From positions 62,001 through 126,000 of the forward strand of contig NZ_AGFX01000031.1 in assembly GCF_000236805.1 (NCBI RefSeq): a DNA stretch of 64,000 nt. Reading direction: 5' to 3'. Below the pieces are notes generated by a model that worked only from the letters and a program-made list of their open reading frames with translations, searched no databases and was not told the origin of the DNA. The DNA is from Paenibacillus peoriae KCTC 3763. Lineage in GTDB: Bacteria > Bacillota > Bacilli > Paenibacillales > Paenibacillaceae. Made by a program: the position numbers and the translations under genes. This document shows positions 44,968 through 52,694 of the stretch, piece by piece (position 1 is the first letter of the stretch; the number at the start of each line of letters is the position of its first letter).

Positions 44968-44995
44968 AGGTTTCATAATATATATTATGTTAACC
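44968..44995. repeat. dif-like palindrome D
   Basis: Core CATAATATATATTATG (44974-44989) with centre TATATA identical to the Bacillus dif centre, and right arm TTATGTTAACC differing from the XerD arm at two positions. Orientation is opposite to sites A-C. It is next to the integrase remnant. Confidence 0.55.
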
Positions 44996-45071
44996 TGCTG
45001 ATTAACCCGCTTCATTTAGATAATACGGGGTAGCGCCAGAGTAGCTGTCATCAAGGGCAAAATAGATGTAA

Positions 45072-45600
45072 TTATATAGGAAGTTTATTAATAACCTCGT
45101 TATATTCCTGCTGGGCATCGGTGATTGCAAGCTTTGAATAGAGTTCCAATGACTTTCGGCTTTCATGTCCGGAATACGGTTGTGTGAGCGCGTCATCGAT
45201 GCCCTGCTTTTTGAGCCAAGTTAGCAGGAAATGTCGCAACTTATGTGGCGACAAGTTTTGAACAAGGCCAGCTTCCTCCGAATATTTGGACAAAATCTTT
45301 CGTATTCCCCGGTCCGTGTACTTCTTCTTCCACGATGATTCAAATAAATAGACCGTATGTTTTTTCTTCATCGCGTCAGCGTGCATAGCCAGCAGTTATT
45401 TAAATGACTGAGAGAATGGAACGATGCGATCCTTGCCGCTTTTTCCGTTATTGATGCGAACCTGGCAGTAATGAAAATCAATATCCGCCAGCCGAATATT
45501 GATTCCCTCCAATTGAAAGTTCCTATTACAGTGAGTATCGGAACAATACGATTGAAATCAGTGTATCGAAGCAACATATTTTAGACAATATGAGTCCCAT
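45072..45600 (-). pseudogene. Decayed tyrosine recombinase/integrase
   Basis: The C-terminal catalytic part is readable on the minus strand: INIRLADIDFHYCQVRIN, then KSGKDRIVPFSQSFK, an in-frame TAA at 45396-45398, then [31 protein letters not shown] with the HxxR box, and [16 protein letters not shown] ending in the Tyr. Upstream the frame breaks again near 45500, and LLRYTD survives in another frame. At least one nonsense and one frameshift lesion are present; the N-terminal domain is not found. It is an old integration gene. Confidence 0.8.
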
Positions 45601-45775
45601 AAGTCCCGATATTCCTTTTACAAAAATATATTCGGAACTTTTTTAAGAGGAATGGAGAGATTATCAGTCAATGTCGAATATTTCAATAATGAGAGCGGAT
45701 TAACCTAACAGGCAGAATAGTTCAAGATCATTTGCGGTGAACCATACCATAAGTGACGGCAAAATTTTTAGTGTT

Positions 45776-46336
45776 TCAATCCACGCAACAAAACGAGTTC
45801 TCATACAACTCATAAACAGTGAGCAGCTGCTCCGCAAGGCCTTTCTCAGCGCTTTTAATCCATTTAATAAATGCCATGTGAAAAATTTCAACCGCAAATC
45901 GCGCAGCAAGCTCCGACAGATCGCTATCATATGTGGCAGATAACGAGTTTGTGATAGACGCAATGAGCACCTGCCCCTTCAACAGTTCCCGTTCCTGCAG
46001 ATCAGGGTTGCTTTGAATAATTTGATTCCGCGCTAGCACCCTCTCCCGCGAGTCATCGAAAAACTCGGAAATCGACACAAAGCCTTCAACCGCAAGCTTC
46101 AGCGGTTTTTTCTCGACGTCAAAATTGTCCGTGATAAAAGCCGCGACCCCCTGCCCCAGCTCATTGTTCGTGTCAAAAAGCACGTCCGACTTGTCCTTGA
46201 ACTGCCGGAAAAAGGTTCGCTCCGTCACACCCGCAAGACTCGCAATCTCCTGCACAGTCGTGTTTACATAGCCTTTTTCCATAAATAATTTGGTGGCCGC
46301 CGCCTGTAATTTTTCTTTGCTTTTCATTTTTATCAT
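45776..46336 (-). CDS. TetR family transcriptional regulator
   Basis: A 186-residue regulator with the TetR HTH at residues 7-52 (LQAAATKLFMEKGYVNTTVQEIASLAGVTERTFFRQFKDKSDVLF in one continuous domain) and a variable helical ligand domain. It is divergent from the NmrA-like gene, and two matching palindromes lie between them, so autoregulation and control of the neighbour are likely. An upstream Met three codons earlier is also in frame. The inducer is unknown. Confidence 0.88.
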   Translation of the reverse strand: MIKMKSKEKLQAAATKLFMEKGYVNTTVQEIASLAGVTERTFFRQFKDKSDVLFDTNNELGQGVAAFITDNFDVEKKPLKLAVEGFVSISEFFDDSRERVLARNQIIQSNPDLQERELLKGQVLIASITNSLSATYDSDLSELAARFAVEIFHMAFIKWIKSAEKGLAEQLLTVYELYENSFCCVD

Positions 46337-46370
46337 TCCTAATTATGTTATTAATGAAAAAAATAGAGAG

Positions 46371-46445
46371 GTCAGTTTCTGACATTTTTTCTTGACAATA
46401 AAAAACCCGCAGGTATACAATAATTTCAAATGTCAGTTTGTGACA
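46371..46445. promoter_or_regulatory. Paired TetR operators
   Basis: GTCAGTTTCTGAC (46371-46383) and TGTCAGTTTGTGACA (46431-46445) are two palindromes sharing GTCAGTTT and TGAC, with starts 60 bases apart, overlapping both divergent promoters. A TTGACA hexamer lies between them. Confidence 0.7.
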
Positions 46446-46475
46446 CTATTTTATCAAAAAGAAGGAGAATACACA

Positions 46476-47366
46476 ATGAAAATCATAGTACTCGGCTCAC
46501 TTGGCAATATTAATCGTTACTACCTTCCACGCCTCATCGCTGACGGACACGACGTCACGGTCATCACAAGCTCTAGTGATCGTATCGCCGACATCGAAGC
46601 GCTCGGTGCCAAATCAGCAGTCGGCTCAAACCGAGACGTCGACTTCCTTACCCGGGCTTTCGCAGGTAGCGACGTTGTTTATCTCATGATTTCAGGCATC
46701 AATCCAGCCTCCGGCATCGACATGTGGCAGAGCGCAATTGAGCTCTCTGAAAATTATAAGACCGCCGTGCAAAATTCGGGCGTGAAAAACGTCGTCAACC
46801 TCAGCTCAGTCGGCGCCGACAACCCTAACGCTGGCATCCTTTACAGCTATCATTTTGCAGAAGACGCGCTTAACTCGCTTGAAGGCGTGAACGTTGCTCA
46901 TATTCGTCCTGTCGGCTTTTACAGCAATCTTTTTGCCGACATGCAAAGCCTCAAAACGATGCAAACCCTCTTTAGTCCAGTTTCGGCTAATATAGAGCAC
47001 GGTTGGGTCAGCCCCATTGATATTGCGGACGTCGCTTACGCCCTGATTGATCACACCCCAGCGGGCAAAAGTGCGCAATTCGTCGTTAGCGACTGGGCCA
47101 CAGGCAACGACTGGCTCAAGGCTCTTGCCGAGAATGGTATCGAAGCCAAATACCGACAAATCCCTGTCGAAGCCCTCATTGAAAATATGATAAAACTAGG
47201 CTTCCACGAAGACACCGCTAACCGCTTCGCCCAAATGAGCCGCGCTGGTGAGAGCCCCGATGAATTTTACGCCAGTCTCCGCGCCACCGACTACCACCTA
47301 GGCAAAGTCAAGCTCGTAGACTTCGCGAAAGTTTTAGCTGTTGCATATAAGGAGGAGAGACGATGA
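46476..47366 (+). CDS. NmrA-like NAD(P)-binding protein
   Basis: A 296-residue atypical SDR of the NmrA/QOR2-like group. The Rossmann start is MKIIVLGSLGNINRYYLPRL, where the glycine pattern differs slightly from GxxGxxG; VVYLMISGIN and VVNLSSVGAD mark strands 4 and 5. Members bind NADP and act as quinone or sugar-nucleotide reductases or redox sensors. ATG at 46476 follows AGAAGGAG; the longer upstream frame would cover the operators. It overlaps the next SDR gene by four bases (ATGA), so the two are co-transcribed. Confidence 0.85.
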   Translation: MKIIVLGSLGNINRYYLPRLIADGHDVTVITSSSDRIADIEALGAKSAVGSNRDVDFLTRAFAGSDVVYLMISGINPASGIDMWQSAIELSENYKTAVQNSGVKNVVNLSSVGADNPNAGILYSYHFAEDALNSLEGVNVAHIRPVGFYSNLFADMQSLKTMQTLFSPVSANIEHGWVSPIDIADVAYALIDHTPAGKSAQFVVSDWATGNDWLKALAENGIEAKYRQIPVEALIENMIKLGFHEDTANRFAQMSRAGESPDEFYASLRATDYHLGKVKLVDFAKVLAVAYKEERR

Positions 47367-48217
47367 ACGAAACACGTACGGATATTGAAAACAGAGTATT
47401 TTTAATTTCAGGGGGAACATCCGGAGTAGGAAAAGCCATCGCAACGGGACTAGCCAGACTTGGCGCCAAGGTCGTGATCATCAGCAGAAGTGCGGAGAGT
47501 GGACAAGCTGCACTAAAGGATATTTCGGAAGCCACAGGCAACAACAGGGGAGATTGGGTGGTGGCGGATCTTTCCCTACAGTCATCGATCCGGGAAGTCA
47601 GCGATGTGATCAAGCGGAAATACGATCAATTGCATGTGCTTGTTAATGCTTGTGGTGCAATCTATTTTAAGAAGGAACTGACGGCTGAGGGAATTGATCG
47701 TACGTTCGCGGTCAATGTGCTTAGCCATTATCTGCTGACTAACCGGCTGCTCGACATCCTCCAGGAAAGCGGGCCTGCACGCGTCATCACAGTGTCGGGT
47801 AACCCTAGATTTTTTAAGAATCCCGTCATTAACTTCGATGATATTCAAATGGAGCGCCAGTATAGCGGGATGAGTGCAGCCAACCAGTCGCTGTTCGCCA
47901 AGACGCTGTTTGCTTTCGAATTGGCAAAACGTTTGGAAGGAACGGGAGTGAACTCCAACGCTTTTTATCCGGGGTTTGTGAAATCCAATCTTTCGAGGAA
48001 CACGCCTTGGTATTTAAGGGCCGCTGCACCTCTCATGAACGCATGGGTCAAAGCAGAATGCGAGATCGGGGTTTATCTGGCGTCTGCTAAAGAAATAGAG
48101 CGCGCAAATGGCGTGTTCTTCGATGATAAGAAGCAGATCGTACCGATTCACACCAAGTTTGATGATGGAGCGGGCAACAAACTGTGGAGCTTGTGCGAAG
48201 GGCTGACAAGTTACTAA
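47363..48217 (+). CDS. SDR-like protein lacking the Tyr-Lys active site
   Basis: A 284-residue protein of the retinol-dehydrogenase-like SDR branch. The cofactor loop SGGTSGVGKAIA is near residue 16, VNACGAIYF replaces NNAG, and TVSGNPRFF holds the catalytic Ser. Aligning the next helix (SAANQSLFAKTLFAFELAKR) with the usual YxxSKxAN segment, the Tyr is Ala and the Lys is Leu, so normal SDR catalysis looks lost. It could be a binding protein or use another mechanism. It overlaps the NmrA-like gene by four bases and has GGAGGAGA upstream. Confidence 0.83.
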   Translation: MNETRTDIENRVFLISGGTSGVGKAIATGLARLGAKVVIISRSAESGQAALKDISEATGNNRGDWVVADLSLQSSIREVSDVIKRKYDQLHVLVNACGAIYFKKELTAEGIDRTFAVNVLSHYLLTNRLLDILQESGPARVITVSGNPRFFKNPVINFDDIQMERQYSGMSAANQSLFAKTLFAFELAKRLEGTGVNSNAFYPGFVKSNLSRNTPWYLRAAAPLMNAWVKAECEIGVYLASAKEIERANGVFFDDKKQIVPIHTKFDDGAGNKLWSLCEGLTSY

Positions 48218-48266
48218 CCGAGCCGCTTGTCTAGCGATTGAGAATGCTTTTGAACACAATCATTTC

Positions 48267-48542
48267 ATGCAAGAGATCGGATATGAACCAAAGGGCGAGA
48301 ACGGAATAACGGGACAAAGATTTTTCCAAAAGGGTGGGGACAATCGGACTCATCATGTCCATATTTTTCAAGTTGGAAGCAATGAGATTGAACGACATCT
48401 TGCATTCCGGGATTATTTAAGAGAGCACCCAAAAGCGGTTCAAGAAACCACAAAGCAACTGAGTACCCCATATGATTATGCTAACGGGTACATCAGTTTA
48501 ACAAGGCTACAGTTGGCACATTTTTACGATCGTTTCTCATGA
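48267..48542 (+). pseudogene. Truncated GrpB/UPF0157 remnant
   Basis: About 91 residues resembling the middle of GrpB-family (nucleotidyltransferase-like) proteins: EIGYEPKGENGITGQRFFQKGG, THHVHIFQVGSNEIERHLAFRDYL are diagnostic in blocks. The N-terminal half is missing and the C-terminus diverges after REHPKAVQ, so it is most likely a broken gene. It abuts the converging recombinase gene. Confidence 0.7.
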
Positions 48543-49493
48543 TTATTTGATCGGCACCTGAATATCCAACCTGTCCATCGCTTTTTCCTTCTCCCGGTCC
48601 GTGACATGCGTATATACGGTGGTTGTCTGGATGGATGAGTGCCCCAGCAGCTCCTGTACCGTACGCAGATCGGCCCCCTTACGCAAAAGCATCGTTGCAA
48701 ACGTATGCCGCAGCTTATGGCTGGAGTAAGCCACCCGAGCCTGTGCACCTTTATCTTGCTGGAATCGCTCGAACGTTTCTGTAGCGATCTGCTGGATAGA
48801 GCGTACTGCCAGTCGGCGGCCTTTTTGCGACACGAACATCGCATCCTCCTTCCCTCTCCACGGCGTTAATCTTTCCGCCACTGCACGATCTAAAATATCA
48901 CACACAGCCTCCGGCACTGGAAGAGTACGCCACTTGCGTCCTTTACCAAACACATCCAAAGTGCGTCGTTCCCGGCTGTAATCCGAGACATTCAAAGAGT
49001 GGACCTCCCCCACCCGCAATCCCATATATACCATGAGCAGAAAAATAGCCGTATTCCGATTAGCATATTTCCCTTCCACCGCGAGTAAAAATGGCCGTAT
49101 TTCATTTTCATCCAGGTACACGGGCATACGATTTCTTACTGTCTTTGCTTTTTTAATTCCGGACGCCGGATTTGTGCTGCATAATTCAAACTCCTGCAGT
49201 GCTTTGAAAAAACTACTCACCGCTGCATGCTTCCGGTTTCGGGTGCTGTCCCCGGCTCCTCCCTCCCGAGCCTTAGACAGATACGACATAACATGAATCT
49301 TTTTCACTTGATCAAGTGGCTTATCCCGCAATGTGCATAAAAACTGCTTTACATCCCCCACATAGTTTTTTTGTGTATGTACTGTATAGCCCGCATCCTT
49401 CATCCAGATTAAAAAGGCTTCCAGCTCCTCAGCATACATTTCATCCGTTTCATCTATTGTGACCGCCCCCGTACGCCGCTGCTCTTTTCTCAT
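48543..49493 (-). CDS. Tyrosine recombinase, XerC/D-like
   Basis: A 316-residue site-specific recombinase. An N-terminal core-binding (SAM-like) domain at 20-110 ([26 protein letters not shown]) precedes the catalytic domain, in which Arg of [10 protein letters not shown], Lys after [25 protein letters not shown], the His of [16 protein letters not shown] and its Tyr are all present, so it should be active. It is longer than chromosomal XerC/XerD and sits in an accessory region, so it is more likely an element-borne recombinase. ATG at 49493 follows AGAGGAGG. A 30-base perfect palindrome lies about 130 bases upstream. Confidence 0.9.
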   Translation of the reverse strand: MRKEQRRTGAVTIDETDEMYAEELEAFLIWMKDAGYTVHTQKNYVGDVKQFLCTLRDKPLDQVKKIHVMSYLSKAREGGAGDSTRNRKHAAVSSFFKALQEFELCSTNPASGIKKAKTVRNRMPVYLDENEIRPFLLAVEGKYANRNTAIFLLMVYMGLRVGEVHSLNVSDYSRERRTLDVFGKGRKWRTLPVPEAVCDILDRAVAERLTPWRGKEDAMFVSQKGRRLAVRSIQQIATETFERFQQDKGAQARVAYSSHKLRHTFATMLLRKGADLRTVQELLGHSSIQTTTVYTHVTDREKEKAMDRLDIQVPIK

Positions 49494-49619
49494 TCCAATG
49501 ACCTCCTCTACCATTCGTATTCGAAATATGCTGTAAAACGTTCACTTTCATCTGTTTTTTATCGACAATTCAATCGACAACCTTATTCAAGAAGACTATA
49601 GAAAGTCGTTTTAAATCTA

Positions 49620-49649
49620 AACTGCGTATAATTTATATTATACGCAGTT
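49620..49649. repeat. Perfect 13-base inverted repeat beside the recombinase (site E)
   Basis: Arms AACTGCGTATAAT (49620-49632) and ATTATACGCAGTT (49637-49649) around TTAT. The centre ATAATTTATATTAT resembles that of the dif-like palindromes, but the outer arms differ. It is a candidate recombination site or operator of the adjacent recombinase gene. Confidence 0.65.
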
Positions 49650-49728
49650 ATTTCGGGTACTTTTTAAGTATAAAAAAGCTTGTTACCCTTGTCCAGCCTC
49701 GAATCCCAATTCGTTTTCGAAAAACAAA

Positions 49729-49758
49729 AAGAACCGCAACAATGCGGTTCTTTTATGC
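49729..49758. terminator. Small hairpin terminator
   Basis: AGAACCGCA/TGCGGTTCT stem with a short loop and four following Ts. No gene clearly ends here on the plus strand; on the minus strand A5 precedes it. Confidence 0.6.
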
Positions 49759-50117
49759 ATTGGTCGATAAGAGTAAAAGAATAATTCTTGCGGGACACAA
49801 TGGACTCATGTGTAGGGGCTCCTTTTAGGGATTCCATATTTTAATTGGTTCAGGCAGTGAATTGATATTCGAATAGGCGCTAATTACGTCTAATCCCCTG
49901 TGATCACCAGCATTAGGCAGCATATCTAAGAACCCATGGGGTGAGTAGCCGTTGCCACGACAAGGGTGATGAGAAAAAGCATTTTGCTGTCTTGCTCCGT
50001 TTTCCCTTGATCATCCAGCACGATATACTTAAAGAAGTCGAAAGCCAAGTTGATATACACCTATGCTCATTTCAAAGAAATAGGTTTATTTATGACAAAG
50101 GGAGTGTTCATTTATTT

Positions 50118-50285
50118 ATGAGTACCGAAATGCTGGAACGTCGAAGTGAAATTCTAAAACGTAATATCCATCAGTTGCTGGTTCAGGAAAATCAACACGG
50201 CGTGACACGTCAGGAAAATTACACGTTGCACAAAATGATCAGAGAACTGCATCAAACCTCTCATGCTTTGAATACTTCCCGTTGA
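50118..50285 (+). CDS. Small helical hypothetical protein
   Basis: 55 residues, predicted to be mostly helical and charged (EMLERRSEILKRNIHQLL, then HKMIRELHQT). It has the size of Spo0E-like phosphatases and shares some helix pattern, but the SQELDxLI motif is absent, so I do not assign it. AAAGGGAG lies 13 bases before ATG at 50118, a poor distance; the frame is open further upstream. It ends before a strong hairpin. Confidence 0.45.
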   Translation: MSTEMLERRSEILKRNIHQLLVQENQHGVTRQENYTLHKMIRELHQTSHALNTSR

Positions 50286-50308
50286 GATGCAAAACTGCTA
50301 AAACGCAA

Positions 50309-50358
50309 ATGAAAAATAACCTTCATCCCACTTCTTAGTGGTGGAAGGTTATTTTTTG
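50309..50358. terminator. Bidirectional terminator
   Basis: Stem AAATAACCTTC...CAC/GTG...GAAGGTTATTT with a short loop and six Ts. It ends the FecCD operon on the minus strand and the small gene on the plus strand. Confidence 0.85.
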
Positions 50359-50360
50359 TG

Positions 50361-51407
50361 TTATCCCTTGGAGCGGCTCAGTAAATACAGGAAGTATGGC
50401 GCACCAATAATAGCAACGATCAGACCTGTAGGAATTTCTTTCTGCAAAGGTAAGGATCGAGTGATCGTATCGGCTACGAGCACCAGGAGTGCTCCGACTA
50501 AAGCACAGGTCACCAGCAGCATTTTATGCTTTGGCCCCACCAGCTTTCTCGCCAAATGCGGACCGACCAAGCCAACAAAACCGATACCACCGCTAACCGA
50601 CACACTGGAGCTTGCCAGTCCTACTGCAGCAGCCAGAAGAAGGATACGTTCCCTTTCGATAGGTGTACCTAACCCTGATGCTGTCTGATCTCCTAGGTTC
50701 AGTACATTCATTACATTGGCTTTATAGTATGTGAAAGGAAGCAATACAATAAGCCAGGGCAACAGAGCCATGACGAATTTCCAGTTTGATCCCCATATGC
50801 TTCCAGCCAGCCAATTTGCCACAAACGTGTAGCTTTCAGGTGTCAGCTTTAGCGTCATAATGATCATCGCAGCACTGATACCTGCTGCTACACCAATTCC
50901 ACTCAGCAATAGCCTTGTCGGGGAAATCCCTTCGCCCTTTTTATAGGAAAGTGCATAGATTAGAATGGCAGCCGCTCCTGATCCTATCAGCGCAAGTCCG
51001 GGCAGTAAAAACAATGAGTTCGTGGTTTGCATGGATGGGAACAGCAATACAAACAGCATCACCATTAGCCCGGCCCCCGCATTAATCCCCAGGATACCAG
51101 GGTCTGCCAGACCGTTGCGTGAAACACCCTGCATGATGCAGCCGGATACGGCCAAGCCTGCACCAATCAGAATGGAAATCACCATGCGCGGCAATCGGAA
51201 TTCAAACAGGATCAATTCCTGTTGTGGAGTCCCTTGTCCAAATAAGGTTTTAAAAAGCTCCATTGGCGAAAGTCGAATCGTTCCCGTATTCGCGCTTATG
51301 GTAAATGCAGCAATGAGCAAAATGATTAAAATGATCACAACGATCCAATCATGGATTTTTTTGCGGTGACTTGCTTTGGCAATAACCCCACTCGTAACAT
51401 TGTTCAT
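50361..51407 (-). CDS. FecCD-type iron-siderophore permease, second subunit
   Basis: A 348-residue BtuC/FhuB/FecD-family permease with about ten membrane helices; landmarks are ISILIGAGLAVSGCIMQGVSRNGLADPGILGINAGAGL near 70-108 and GGIGFVGLVGPHLARKLVG near 277. ATG at 51407 is one base after the stop of the first permease gene, so the two are translationally coupled and likely form a heterodimer. It is Fur-controlled through the box at 52542. The ATPase is not encoded nearby. Confidence 0.93.
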   Translation of the reverse strand: MNNVTSGVIAKASHRKKIHDWIVVIILIILLIAAFTISANTGTIRLSPMELFKTLFGQGTPQQELILFEFRLPRMVISILIGAGLAVSGCIMQGVSRNGLADPGILGINAGAGLMVMLFVLLFPSMQTTNSLFLLPGLALIGSGAAAILIYALSYKKGEGISPTRLLLSGIGVAAGISAAMIIMTLKLTPESYTFVANWLAGSIWGSNWKFVMALLPWLIVLLPFTYYKANVMNVLNLGDQTASGLGTPIERERILLLAAAVGLASSSVSVSGGIGFVGLVGPHLARKLVGPKHKMLLVTCALVGALLVLVADTITRSLPLQKEIPTGLIVAIIGAPYFLYLLSRSKG

Positions 51408-51408
51408 C

Positions 51409-52473
51409 TTACAGCGCTCTCCTTTCTTTGCGTGCCAGATAAAGGAAGAACGGCACACCAATGAGGGCAATAAGCACGCCTACCGGTGTTTCCTCAGGTG
51501 CATTAATCATACGGGCCGCCAGATCGGCAAACACGATGAGCAAAGCTCCCATAATGGCCGAGCACGGTATAATCCAGCGATAATCGACGCCAACCAGCTT
51601 ACGAGTGATATGAGGAATGATCAATCCCACGAAGCCTATAGAACCTACTAATGATACCGCCGCACCTGCGAGAATTAGAACAAGAAGCATTCCCACTACC
51701 TTTACCAGCCCTGTTCGCTGACCCAGACTCAGTGCGATTTCATCGCCCAAACTGAGCAGCGTAATAGAGCGCGACAACATGAGAGCGCCGATAAAGGCTA
51801 CCACCACCCAGGGCAAGACAATACCCAGTTGAACCCATTTCGTTCCACTCAGTCCCCCTGCATACCAGAAGGCCAGATCCTGTCCAACATTAAAATACAA
51901 GCTGATCGCGTCACCCAAGGCAGACAATAATGCCGTCACAGCTGCACCTGCCAATACAAGTCGCACTGGTGTAATGCCGGTCTTGGATAAGGAGCTTGTA
52001 CCATATACCATCACAACAGCCAAGGCTGCACCAACAAAGGAGTACAGCATCAACTGTAAAAAGGAAGCGCCGGGAAAAAGAGCAAAGCAAATCGCCATCG
52101 CCAAACTCGCTCCTGAATTCAGGCCAAGCAAGCCCGAGTCAGCAAGTGGATTGCGGGTCATGCCCTGCATAATTGCCCCTGCAACAGCAAAGCAGACTCC
52201 GATTAGCACACCACCCAAAATCCGAGGCAACCGGATTTCCCAAATAATTTGATGGTTTTGTATTGCAGGATTAAAATGAAAGACTGCGTTCCATACCTCA
52301 AACAGCCTAATCGAAGCTGCACCAAAGGATAAGGATAAAGCGATACCAAACGCTAAAAGGACTACCCCTGCTGTTAAAATAAGTGAAGCCGCCCATGGCC
52401 GCGAGTGGAATTGAGTTGGCGGCTGCTTATGACTACTCCGAGCAGGATTATCCGATGATTCTGATAATTTCAT
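51409..52473 (-). CDS. FecCD-type iron-siderophore permease, first subunit
   Basis: A 354-residue permease of the same family: signature segments LGGVLIGVCFAVAGAIMQGMTRNPLADSGLLGLNSGAS near 90-127 and GSIGFVGLIIPHITRKLVG near 283. The N-terminus before the first helix is polar and rich in Ser/His. It is first in the two-gene permease operon, with a classical Fur box 70-90 bases upstream. Likely role: uptake of a ferric siderophore together with one of the binding lipoproteins encoded upstream. Confidence 0.93.
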   Translation of the reverse strand: MKLSESSDNPARSSHKQPPTQFHSRPWAASLILTAGVVLLAFGIALSLSFGAASIRLFEVWNAVFHFNPAIQNHQIIWEIRLPRILGGVLIGVCFAVAGAIMQGMTRNPLADSGLLGLNSGASLAMAICFALFPGASFLQLMLYSFVGAALAVVMVYGTSSLSKTGITPVRLVLAGAAVTALLSALGDAISLYFNVGQDLAFWYAGGLSGTKWVQLGIVLPWVVVAFIGALMLSRSITLLSLGDEIALSLGQRTGLVKVVGMLLVLILAGAAVSLVGSIGFVGLIIPHITRKLVGVDYRWIIPCSAIMGALLIVFADLAARMINAPEETPVGVLIALIGVPFFLYLARKERRAL

Positions 52474-52541
52474 GACTATTGTTCACCCTAACTGTTGAAT
52501 AGTATGTAGGTTACTCAAAACCTGCGCTGACGAAAATGTAT

Positions 52542-52560
52542 GATAATGAGAATTATTATC
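52542..52560. promoter_or_regulatory. Fur box upstream of FecCD permeases
   Basis: GATAATGAGAATTATTATC, matching the 19-base Fur consensus at 17 of 19 positions, 70 bases before the permease start. Confidence 0.88.
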
Positions 52561-52647
52561 ACGCAATCTTTATTATTGTAAATTAATGCGTCAATAGCTT
52601 CAATAGCTAATTTCGACAATCTCGTATAGCTCTGCTATTGGGGAATA

Positions 52648-52688
52648 ATTAAAGCCCTTCGGTATACATACCAAAGGGCTTCCAGCAA
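52648..52688 (-). terminator. Terminator after siderophore-binding lipoprotein gene
   Basis: Stem AAGCCCTTTGGTATG/CATACCGAAGGGCTT on the minus strand with a short T run. Confidence 0.7.
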
Positions 52689-52694
52689 GAGCTG

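Larger units (their letters stand above)
44475..45071. other. Mostly non-coding gap after ROK gene start
   Basis: 597 AT-rich bases. It contains a coding-like remnant (44592-44720, minus) and dif-like site D (44968-44995). No intact gene is visible. Confidence 0.65.
32555..49649. mobile_element. Probable accessory island, modular
   Basis: A region with AT-rich genes, a decayed integrase, a truncated GrpB gene and an intact tyrosine recombinase, lying between ordinary chromosomal genes. Palindromes resembling dif sites lie in its intergenic gaps. The ends are set by the outermost palindromes and are inference; the segments may have arrived separately. Confidence 0.4.
49494..50117. other. Gap right of the recombinase
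   Basis: About 620 bases holding the recombinase upstream region, palindrome E, a terminator hairpin at 49731-49756, and the leader of a small hypothetical gene. No other gene is convincing. Confidence 0.65.

Noticed and set aside
45737-45943. Plus-strand open frame inside the TetR gene
   Set aside because: Antisense shadow of TetR.
50118-50285. Spo0E-like phosphatase
   Set aside because: Size and helicity fit, but the SQELD motif is missing.
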